A stretch of DNA of 64,000 nt from Dendrophyllia cribrosa (taxonomy: Eukaryota > Cnidaria > Anthozoa > Scleractinia > Dendrophylliidae), in assembly GCA_024195265.1 (NCBI GenBank), contig JAJLRJ010000002.1, positions 3,146,283 through 3,210,282 of the forward strand, read 5' to 3'. Each line of letters starts with the position of its first letter. The stretch's first letter is position 1. The notes below the pieces were generated by a model. The model was not told the DNA's origin. It saw nothing but the letters and a program-made list of their open reading frames with translations, and did not search any database. The position numbers and the translations under genes are program-made. Below are positions 51,101 to 63,100 of this stretch, piece by piece.

Positions 51101-54100
51101 CCAAATTTCCCGAAGCCTGCAATGGTTGCTGGTCAGCAATTCTCGAGTTGATAAAGGTATTAATGGCAGAGTTGATAAGGTGGTAAGGATAGTCCAAACG
51201 TGAAAATAAAGACTTCAAGCGCTCACACTCCTCCGAGAAATAAGGCCATGAAGAAGACAAACGGTACGCGCGATCGAGCATAGTTGTTAATAAGCTCCGT
51301 TTGTATCGATTGTCAACGTGGCTCTGATAGTGGACAAGTAAACCAGTGTTGGTAGGCTTTTTGTCAGTCGGAAAATTGGCCAAGACCTTAAAGATTGTGA
51401 GACTAAACCGCAGTTAGTTAATCAACAGTGCGTAGTGTACCAGTTTAAATGTAACCTGTGTGATACAGGGAGCTATGTTGGCTACACGCGCGGGCATTTA
51501 TATGCCCGCGTGGATGGCCATAAAAGCACATCATCTTCAATACACAAGCACTATGACAACGACCACGCGGGTGCTGTCCCTGAGGACCTCCGTAGCTGTT
51601 TCAAAGTTCTCAAGAATGCATGAACAAATTTGATTGTCTAGTCAACGAGATGCTTTACATCAAACAATTAACACCGAGTTTGAATGTGCAAACGGATTCT
51701 ATCCGTGCTAAAATATTTGTGTAGCCACCTCCGCTATGTAAATTAGTTATTACTCTTGAACTCGCATTTGTTAATTTTATTCTCATTTGTACCCTTGATA
51801 ATGGCGTCATGAGGTCGCTGAAACGTCGGGATATTATATCGCTTGTTTTTACTTGTCTATGTATTTCTAAATCATTGTTAATATTTGCAATGTAATAAAA
51901 TTTTCCTCGCTCAGCTATTTTAAGATGCAAGTGCATTTTTATTCCTGTGTTTGCTTATTATTAAAAAATGTGCGTGCGTGTGCCGGTTTCGAGGCGTCTG
52001 GGGATTTGAAAAAGGTCCATTTTTTGTTGGAATGCATCGCTGGCATCGAAAACAATGAAATATAATTAAACGTTAATATTCTAACTCATTGTTTTTGCTC
52101 TGCTCATTACGGGAAAAAAGTTCTTAAAAAATGCTTCTTATATATCTAGAGAACACTGTCTATTTAATTAACTGCACCCACCTTAATCCAAGTTTAAACA
52201 CAAAGGGGTGCATTTAATTTGATTTTAACGGTTGGTATGAAAAAAGCATTAGAAGTTTTTCTGTCAAATTTAAGTGTAATTTGTTTGTGAGTTTATTAAG
52301 CGTTCGATAATGAATTTACCCTTCTTAACATAACAAAGATGTAACCAGTACATTTAACGAGACTCGAAGTTTTGGGTCCTCAGTGCAATGAAAATACCGG
52401 GCTTTGATAATCAAAAGAAACCGGCCTGGTAATCTTCTCATGTCACGGCAATATTCGTGATGGCAAATGCTCATTTACATAAATTGTAAAAAAAAAGTGT
52501 TGTATCGTAATTCACTTTAGAAGAAAACAAACAGATAAATTGAGTTACACTGCTGTTGATATGGTGCTCGTTAACCGGTGTATGAGTATGCGAGAAAGTT
52601 CGCTCGTTGGCTACCCGCGAACCCGGGGGGAGTGGGGGGGGGGGGGGGGGGGGGGGGGGACTCCTTTATATGACCTATACGGTGACGTGCCGCTGGACAA
52701 GGTATGGTTTTTAGCATATTTGTCCTCAACAGCGTACATAATTTAACGTGAATCTGTCCTAAACAGGGTATGGTTCTAGTTAACTTAGCGCTTGTGGTGA
52801 CTTCTCTTGTCTTGATTAGTATATTCATGCGAAGGCGAAGTCGTTTTAGACTTTTCAAAGGATGCGTCTGCCATTTTTTTAAGCTCAGATCAATAACCAC
52901 GCACGAGCCGTGTCCTAGACAGGGTCCTAAAATAGAGGGTGTTGTCCTACACAGGGTATATTTTTGTCCTAAACAGAATCAGGGTCTCAGAACCTCAGCG
53001 GCACCCCTATACCCAAATATTGGTCAAGTACCCACCCCCCTCCCCCGGTAAGAAATAGCCTTTCCAGGCGTCCATTTAGTGTGCAGCGGAGAAAAAAGCG
53101 AGGAAACTGGGGAGAGAGTCAGCACTCGCACGCAAAATATTTCCTTCGCGTGCTGGCTATTCTTTGCTCACCACTCCATTTATGCGGAACGCCTTAAACA
53201 GGCTAGCTTTATGTGACAACCGAGCTTCTTTGGAAATTATTGCTATATTTTTTTATTTTCTCTGGTCCAGCTGTGCGCTTACGTTAGTCGAAAGATATTT
53301 TTATTTTTTCGACTTGATTTGGTTTAATGTTTACGAAATAAATGTAGAAACGATCTTTGTTTTACGCAGACAAAATTGCCCATCTTGAGTCTGAAGAAGG
53401 AGGGGGATTTGTTATAGGTAGGTAAAGGAGCAGTAAAACTGGGAAAAAAAAAAGAAACATGTTAGACAGTTTTTATCGCAGTTTATTTTCAAACTCTTTG
53501 TATTCTAGCATTAAACAACACTTTCTAGTAATTTTTAGTTCTTAGGGACGAACCATTAGAATAGTAGTTATGGGGGGGGGGGGGGGGGGGGGGGCAAATA
53601 CAAAAAAAATTCGTGAAAGGGAAAATTAAAAAAAGAAAATCATGCACAGCAACACACAAAAAAATTCCTGCATCGATCCTCCCAACTATTTCTTACCATC
53701 AAAAGAAAAAAATTCATGCAGAAGACTTTAACCCCCCCCCCCCCCCCACCCCCGAAAAAGAAAAAAAAAAACAATTAAAAACAAAGCAACACAAAATTCC
53801 TGCTTAGCGCCCCTAATTTTCTAATATTCCGTCCCTTACTTAGTTAATGCTACAATAATGGTATCAAATAAATGCCTAGTCATTGTTGAACAAGTTATGG
53901 TTATCATCATGACATAGCAGGTTACCAATGACAGTATAACCAGGAGCTGATTACCGGCTTCTGGTATAACCTGTTATATACACCCTTTATTTGAGCTTTT
54001 AATAAGTGCTTTTAACTAAAAAAACGAATCGAATTGTAATTAGCATGTTTGCAACGTTCAAAAAAGTGTTTGGGAAGCTGCTCATAGAGTCAACTCAAAT

Positions 54101-57100
54101 TTTCAAAAATTCGTTCGTAAAACTGTTAGCCACATGGCTGGTGTTCATCGAACAGTGCAAGAAAAAAAAAAGAATATGGCGCATGGCAAGCAGCCAGTCT
54201 GTACCAAAATCCTAAACTGGATAGAAGAAAAATGAACGCAAACAATTTTAGTGAGCAAACGAATCTGAGACTTCCATTTTCAACGCTTTGTTTTTCGCAA
54301 AGAGTTGGCCGAGTAACTGGTGTCACGTTTGACGCTTTTAGTTTGTTTTTTATAATGCTGATGAGCGCTCAGGCTCATGCAACAAGAAATTTGATTTGTT
54401 TCACAGACAAAGTTATGGTGACAACATACGAAGATATCGATGATGGAGAAGCAGGCCGAGACAAAACCGCGCTGAAGGAACAAGAGATGACTGTTGACAA
54501 AGGTACTGTTTAAACGTTAGAAATGCCAGTAACGAGAAAACAAAATCTTACAAAAAATTTGTCAAATACTGGTTTAGAAACAGAAAATACTTAGAGCTAG
54601 GGTATACTAACTTTGTTTGGAGAAACAAAAGGTAATCTGTTTTGGGAGGCAGAATAAGGTCAGCATTATGACTGGATCGGGAAGACGGTATGGGTCAAAA
54701 CTATTTTTTGACGGTTGGAAGAGAAGATTCAGAACCCCTGTTTTGAACCTTCTGATTTAAGAAAACGGACAAACTCACTGTTTTGCAAACTTGCGTCCTT
54801 GATTTTGTAAAATCTTGTAAATGTTCTCCTTGGACGAACGATGTCTTTCACTGGGAAATTTCGTTGATTGCAGCACTTGAACGAATTTGCTCAAAATGTG
54901 ACATTTTATTCCGTAACTTCAGTTGTTCACCAATAAATTAATCTTAATACCAGTAAAACAAACCAATGACTATCTCATGAGGTTCATGTTCTATTCACTC
55001 AACAGGCTAATCCGAAAACTTTTAAACTTTTCAATAATAATTATTTCTGCGCAAGTGGACCATGGTGACGTTGTTTTGTACCTGTATTTTAGGTCAAGAT
55101 TATCTGGTTCACATATTCACTGGCAATAAGTGGGGGGCTGGGACCGATGCTAATGTATTGATTACCATATTTGGAGAAGAAGGAGACTCAGGCGAGAGGA
55201 AGTTGGACAATGACAAGAACAACTTTGAAAATGGACAGTAAGAAATCACGTTTTTAAACTTATTTTCCCTTACCAGTTGAACTTCCTTTTAGCTAGTTTG
55301 TTGGCTATGGATATGAGTTTCTTCCAGAAAACGTCCTTGGTGCTATTTCTTTGTAGTGTGTGCATGCATACTGCACAAACTATTACTGTAACCTGCCTCC
55401 TTCTCTCCCCATAGAGCTTGCTTGCAGGCTGACTATGAATGTAGCCTGCTCTTCCCCTCTCCCCCAAGTGCCGTTTGTTGCTGATTCGGTGGGTGGGTAA
55501 TTGGGTTTGTTTGACGACGTTCTTATAATTAACGTCTATAACAAATAAAAAATGCCGGCACAGCGAGTTTGAGTACCACATACGCCTTTCAAGCAGGGTT
55601 ATCAGTTTCACGGATCAGGAATTTCAAGATATGAATTCCATTTACGATGAATGGTTCTAATTTGTAATGTGTGTTTATTTGTTTTCTCTTTTTCCAGGAA
55701 AGACTCATTTACTGTGAATTGTGCAATGCCACTTGGGCGACTGACCAAGATACGAATTGGACACGACAACACTGGTTTTGGTGCAGCATGGTTTTTAGAC
55801 AAGGCAAGTTGCTTGGATTCAACTCTTTGAATTTAGTCCCTCGGACGTTTAGCAAAATGGACCAAAACAGAAAAATGATGTTTACTTATCCTCTAAACGT
55901 TGTTACTCATTTGCAGTCGAAAATGGCAAAATATCTACTACTGTATATCGATCTATATCCTATATTTCAGTGCTAGCCGAGTAATAAAGCTTTCCCACGA
56001 GATACTTATTGCAAGCGCAGCACACATGCCCTTTGGCAGTATACATATGTATGCCAGACTGCCTAAATAATTATTGCCCGTGGATAATTCGCTTGTATCC
56101 ATTTTTACTTTAAGCTGATAAATGTATAACGGGTCAAATATGGGTAAGTATATGTAAGGGTTATTGCACTGGTAATGTTTAAGGGTGCAATAAATGATAA
56201 TTATGCAAACGTTTTCACCTAACTTTGTAGAGAAATATTTCAGATGCCTCCTTCCTACTTGGTCTATTTATGATAATAAAAATGGCGTTTGTGGACGTAT
56301 TTTCAGGTTGCTGTCGAGAATCCTAAGACAGGAAATGTAGTTGAGTTCCCTTGTGAACGGTGGTTTTCCACAAGCGAAGATGATGGACAGATTACCCGTG
56401 AATTAACTAGAGCAGATGGAAACAATGAGAATATTGTTGATAAAGGTAAGTGTCATAAGTGAAAACCAAAAGATTCATTCATATGTTACTACTAACATAT
56501 ACGTTACGTACCGGTAGATCATTGAAGTGGACCATTGTGACGTTGTTTTGTACCTGTATTTTAGGTCATGATTACCTGGTTCACATATTCACTGGTGATA
56601 AGTGGGGAGCTGGGACCGATGCTAATGTAATGATTACCATATTTGGAGAAGAAGGTGACTCAGGCGAGAGGAGGTTGGACAATGACAAGAACAACTTTGA
56701 AAATGGACAGTAAGGAATCACGTTTTTATGATTTCCCCTTTCTGATTTTTCTTTAACAAGGTGGTTGTGTATGGTTATGATTTGTGTCTCTTCTACAAAT
56801 CTTCTGCAAACCATCCCTACTGCCGGTAAAGTTTTTTTTCTTTTCATAATGTTGAGATCAGTTAAACCACGACATATAGGTCTTATTCATAAATGGCGGC
56901 CGATTCATTATAATTATATATTTATGTTAATTAGCCCTCTTGGCCTCAGTTCAAAGGAATTTTTACCATAAAATGAGGCTAGCGAGCTAATTAACATAGA
57001 TATAGAATTAATAATAAATCGGCCGCCACTTTTTAATAAGCTCTATGGAAGAGGAGAAAGTAGTTTTTTTTTTGCTGAAATATACTTGCACCCAAGTATA

Positions 57101-60100
57101 AAAAAATAGTATCGTTAAACGTGCTGACTTTGTAAAGTAAGTTAATCCTATTCTACCGATTTGTTCATAATTTAATGTGTTCTTTTTAGGAAAGATTCTT
57201 TTACGCTGTCTTGTGCAACGTCCCTTGGGCGACTGACCAAAATAAGGATTGGACATGACAACACTGGTTTTGGTGCAGCATGGTTTTTAGACAAGGCAAG
57301 TTGATAGAATTTTACTCAAAGAATAAAGTCTTACTACATGAATGGAATAATGCATTGAATTATGTTGGGTAAATCCTTTTTGGAATTTTTGAGCTGGGTT
57401 GTGCAACGCAAACCGTGTAGGGTCTCTTCACTGCATGCGTTGCCAGTTTTGGTCACAGGTTTAGCTGCATAGAACACACTGATGTGTCACGCTTCCTAAA
57501 CAATTTGCTGCCATATCCTGGGCTGATAAACACAACAGGTCTTAAATATCATATAGTAACGGATACATATAACAGGTAAAGCTGCAGCGGCGGATTATCA
57601 AACAGCCCTTCTTCACTAAAATATGTTGAATATCTCAAAAGCTTTCTTCTTTTTAAAGCTTACAAGCTTACATCAGAGGAAAACTTCGTGTATTTTTCAT
57701 AAGTAATATGGCATTTTATGGACGTATTTTTCAGGTGACTGTTGAAGATCCTAAGACAGGAAATGTAGTTGAGTTCCCTTGTGAACGGTGGTTTTCCACA
57801 AGCGAAGATGATGGACAGATTACACGTGAATTAACTAGAGCAGATGGAAAAGACGAGAATATTATTGATAAAGGTAATTGCCGGAAACGAGTGAAAACCT
57901 ATAGATTTATTTGTTTTTTTTTATATTACTTATTTTTCCATGCTAACATGTACGTACCGGTAGATCATGTAAGTGGACCATTATGACGCTGTTTTGTACC
58001 TGTTCTTTTAGGTCACGATTACCTGGTTCACATATTCACTGGTGATAAGTGGGGAGCTGGGACCGATGCTAATGTATTGATTACCATATTTGGAGAAGAA
58101 GGTGACTCAGGCGAGAGGAGGTTGGACAATGACAAGAACAACTTTGAAAATGGACAGTAAGGAATCACGTTGTTTGCGATCCATCCTTTCCCATGTTGTT
58201 AATAAGGTGGTTTATCTATGCATAATGTCTTTTTTAACATAATGTCTTTTTTTTACAGGGAAGATTCTTTCACACTGTCTTGTGCAACGTCCCTTGGGCG
58301 ACTAACCAAAATAAGGATTGGACATGACAACACTGGTTTTGGTGCAGCATGGTTTTTAGACAAGGCAAGTTGCCCTTTGGAGTTTATTAAAAGATTTGAA
58401 GGAACACTGTACCGCCGAAATAGCAAAATTTCGCTTAGCTTATTTCCATGTTATATCGACAAATGCCACCCAATATACAACGTAACTGGGATAAAACATC
58501 CTGTAGAGCAAAACAGAAGCAGTAGTTTGGAGATAAAGTGCAGGATTGCAAGGATGGAAGTGGATTACAGTTAATCAAATTTGATTTCGTGACAGGCGGT
58601 CAAATAATCAAAATTGCCATTCTTGTCGAATTTTGACTTTTTTGAACTGTTAATTTGCCTCTTTATTTAATATTTCTTTGCTTTCACACCTTCTGTCAAT
58701 TTTTTCTTTCTAAAGTAAGACAATAAAACTAGCTTAAAGCAAGCTCCTGACCATAATCATGAAAACACGATATTTTAGTCGGGACAGTTTGCAGTCCCTT
58801 TAAGAGTAAAATCCTTCCTACATGAAGAGAGAATTGTACGTCTTTGATTTCGGAGAGTTCTTTTCGAAATTGTGGGCCGGATGAGCATTGCAAGCCGTAT
58901 AAAGTTTCACCAGTAAACTGAATACGTTACCAATTTAGTTGAATTACAATGCTCTTCATCGAATGATTTTTCAGGTAATTGTTGAGGATCCTAAGACAGG
59001 AGAAACAGTTGAGTTTCCATGCCAGCGGTGGTTTTCCACAAGTGAAGACGATGGACAGATTACACGTGAACTGGCGAGAGGAGATGTAAAAGATGATGAG
59101 ATGATTGTTGTTCAAGGTGAATTTGTAATAAAACGAAACCATAAAGTAATAATCACTGAATAATTCAGGTGATCTAACTCTTGTTGTTCAGGAGCTTCTC
59201 GTAATTTTAGCAGCAGCTCTTCAGTGGTGCTTTGAAGTCATTTTATCCCAGTAATATTCATCTACAAACCCGTTTGTTTTTCGCAGCCTTTTCCTTGTTC
59301 TCAGCATTGCTTCTCGGTTCTTCAAATTCAGGAAATTATACAGTCGGGCGGAATGGTCGAGAAAGCAGCAAATAAATCGTAATTTTTAAAAAGGTCACGA
59401 TGTTTTTTAATTTATAATACATGTTTCGATGTGACTCACATCTTCGTCAGTTACAAAGAGTGTTTGAAAAACTGTTTGAACTTGCGCCGTGGAGAGCTGG
59501 AGTCAAATGCGCATACGCAACTGAAAAGATAACTGATCATTTAACATTGCATGCTCAGAAAATAAACAAACACTTCTTATGGAGTGTTTTCACATGACGT
59601 CACGGCGGCCATGATGGTGTCCCAAAACAATAAAACGGCGGCCATATTGGTGTCCCAAGCTAATCCTGTGGGGGATTGAACTCTTTTCTAATGCAAACAC
59701 TTTGTTTTGTTCAAACAAATTAGCATAGCTGCAGACCACGTGGTGAAAACACTCTATACTAAACGATCTTTCCTGACAACACTGTCTAACATCTTGTTTT
59801 TAATTCGAACATTTTAGCCTCAAATCCTTAAATTAAAAAAAGGTTTACTTCAGCCCAAAGAAAAATATATCCTTCTGTTTTAAAAAGTATATTCACAAGT
59901 TTTGCCGTTGTGTTAAGTTGTGAGATTAATACATTCATTTTGTTCGAAACAACGCTTCGGGGCCGGGAAAATCATGAAATTAAATTACATTTTTCTTTTT
60001 AAAAGTTCTTAACAGGAAAAAAAATCCTCAACTATATTGTTGAACCGGTTATAATTTGTATTTACCAATTTAAACTAAATGTAAACTCTTTAAAAAAAAC

Positions 60101-63100
60101 CTTGACAAAGGACATCGTTAATTTGTGATTAGATTTCTATTTGCTATCATTATATTAACATGCACAACGCCTTTCTCCTTCCCTTTCTTATGTAATTTTT
60201 GTTTATAAAGATTTCAACAAGCTCTTGCTAATGAATTTGCCGTTCTTAACCTAACAAGCGAGTTGTCATCGCAATGATACGGGGAAGAGTTAAATTTTGA
60301 AACGCGATTGAAGTCAACAAGCGATGATCATGCGCGGGATGTTATCATTGGCTGTTTGTCTATGCATAGTAATGGAAGGATTCATTTGCATCGATTCTAA
60401 TAACATTATTATGCAATCACTCGATCTGGTCGCTTTTTAAATATCTTGAAGAAGGTGTACTCAAAATCGATCCAGTTCAGCTCATCGCGGCCTAAATCGT
60501 TAACGGCCATGGAACATATTTAATTTTTGAAGGCGTAAGTAAAAACAGCACACTAAAGATTAAATTTCTGTTTTATTTTCTCGGGGTTTCGATCGGTTGT
60601 AAACCTGTGTTTACATGTCTGAATAATATATTTTTCTTTCTTGACTCGCTGTGGTTTTGTGCTTGAGCCAAATAAATGTAAACACAATCTTTATTTTGCA
60701 GAAGAAATTGCCGATCTTCAATCTGAAGAAGGAGGTGGGTTTGGTAGATATAAAAACTGACTGGATCGAAAATAGCAGTGTTTATGATAGTTTGTTTTTC
60801 AATATATCAGTCTAAGATTAAAAAAAAATATAAACTCTATTCAACAATCATATTTATTTTATTTACGTTTATCACAAAATTTTGAAGTTAGCTTTGTAAA
60901 TACAGTACCAACAGGACAACAAATAATTTCTGTTACGTTGTATTATTTCGCTTGCTTGTTCAAATTAATGCTTCGCTGGCTTTCTGTATTCAAATAGTAA
61001 TTTATTCCTTCCTATTGTGTTTTTCGAAAAAGATAAACAAGAACGATTCTCCGTAGGTGATCAACTTGCCTTCCCAGTTTAAACGTTTTTTAAAGATTTT
61101 TGACAAGATCTAATACAATGTAACAATGTTGCAAATGTTACGATGAAAGTATCCATGTTAAATGCGTTGTAATGTTCGCGAAAAGTCAAAAGAAGTTTCT
61201 AGATTACTATTCTTTTGAATAACGTTTCGTTTCCTTGCATTTGGTGGCAGCAGGTGTCTTGTTTGGCGCCTTTTGTTCACTGCTGATGAGCGTTCATGCA
61301 AATCTCTTTGTTTACAGACAACGTTTTGGTGCCAGCGGACGAAACACATGTTACTATTATTGAAAGAAATGACGAACCAGGCCAAGATGACAACTCGCTA
61401 AAGGAACAGGAGAGAAGGATCATAAGGGAGGCGAAGGAACGACAGCGAAAGGAGGAAGAACAGAAAAACAGACTAGAAGAAATTCAAATCATAATCGAGC
61501 AAGAAGAAGGTAAAAGAGAAGACATGGATAAGGAGCGAAGGGAAGCCGAGGCGAGAATGAAATTAGTTCTCGACGAAGAAAGAATGATGCAGCGGCGAGA
61601 AAAACCAGACGGAGAAGATGAGACGCAACAACGAGAACAACCACAAGAAATAGAGGAGAAGCACAGTCCTCAATATTCTAGAATTGAAGAAGAGCATCGG
61701 AGACGAATGGAAGAAATCTCAGCGGTTCTGGAAGAAGATGAAAAACGAAGGATAAGAGAGAAAGAGGAAAAAAGAATGAAAGAAGAGGATGCACGAAAAA
61801 AGAAAGAAGAAGAGAGAAGGAAAAGAGACGACGAGCTTAAGCGAAAACGCGAAGAAGAAAGACTGAAATGGGAAGAGGAGCATAGAAAGTGGGAAGAGGA
61901 GAGGAAAAAACGAGATAGAGAACTTGAAGCAGTGTTAGAGGAAGGTAGAAAAAAACGGGCGGAAGATCGGCGTAGACGGGAGGAAGAATTAAAAAAGAAT
62001 CGAGAGGAAGAACGAAGAAAAAGAGAGGAGGAAAGAAAAAAACGCATGGAAGAAGAAATGAAAAAGCTGGAGGAGCTTAAAAAAGAGAGGGAAGAAAGGT
62101 GGAATAGGAAGGCAAATGTTGCAATAGTCGACGTTGATCTATCCGTGCAAGATAAAGAGGAAGATGACAAGAATCGCCAAGAAGAGAAAAAGAGGAAAGA
62201 AGAGGGATGGAAGAAAGCAGTGGAAGCCCCTCGCAAGATTGAAGAAGATTTGAAGAAGTTTAGAGACGAAGAACGGAAACGTCTCGAGGAGGAACGAAAG
62301 AAGTTACAGGAAAGCGAACATGCCGAGGCAGAAGCGGAAAAGGAGTTTAAATCAGAGATACGAGTCAAACGGCGGGAGGAACCTGACACTAAAACACACA
62401 TAACTGTAGCAGCAATTCAGCTTGCTCCTTCAAGGGACGTGGCGATTGCGGAAGAGAAGCGGAGGATCGAGTGGAGAATGGAGAAAATTGAACAAGATCG
62501 TCTGGTTAGAGAAGAAGAAGAAAAGAAACGAAAGGAAGAAGCTGAAAGAAAGAGGAAAGAGAGGGAAGAAAAAACGAGGAAAGGGGAAGAAAGAACGCGA
62601 AAGGAGGAGGAGGAGGAATGGCAAAGGCGTAAGGAGGAGCTGAGATTGAAGCGGGAATCAGAGGAAAAAGAAAGGCGGGAAGAATCTGAACGTCGACGCC
62701 AAGAAGAGGACAGGCGTCGAAAAACATCTCTTGAGGAGAAGAGGAAACGCTTGGAGGAAGATAGAAAAAAGCGAGAGGAGGAGGAACAGATCTGGCGCCG
62801 TGAAATGGAAGAAAGAAAATGGAAAGAAGAGGAGGAAAGACGGAAACAGATAGAAAACAAGAAAAAGAAGCGTCTGAGTATCGAGCGGAAGAAATTTGAA
62901 GAAGAAGAAAAGAAGCGTCTGGACGCTATTGATCGCGAAAGAATGGAAGAGGAAGAAAGAGTGCGAATGGAGGAGGAACAAAGACGACGCGAAGAAAGAG
63001 AGAGATGGAAAATGAAACAAATGGAAAAGAGACGAAGTGGAGAGATTTACCGACGGAAGAGCGAAGAAGACTTGAGAAACAGAGAAGATAGAGCTTCATT

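Larger units (their letters stand above)
50468..51900. mobile_element. Head-to-head Penelope-like element dimer
   Basis: Two 5'-truncated copies of one element face away from each other and meet near 51360. The - strand arm runs 51360 to ~50468 and the + arm ~51360 to 51900. Their coding and 3' regions match almost base for base (for example GGAGCTATGTTGGCTACACG and GAAACGTCGGGATATTATAT). Inverted or tandem partial copies are a known habit of Penelope-like elements. It is inserted in the intron after the discoidin domain. Confidence 0.88.

Noticed and set aside
51435..51623. An independent small GIY-YIG gene
   Set aside because: It is the frameshifted second arm of the Penelope dimer.
58365..58574. 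C-terminal extension of PLAT 3 ending at a stop
   Set aside because: It starts right after the conserved GC donor shared by all three units, so it is intron; it would matter only if retained.
61670..62860. Long Ser- and Phe-rich frames on the - strand
   Set aside because: They are antisense shadows of the purine-rich coiled-coil exon.
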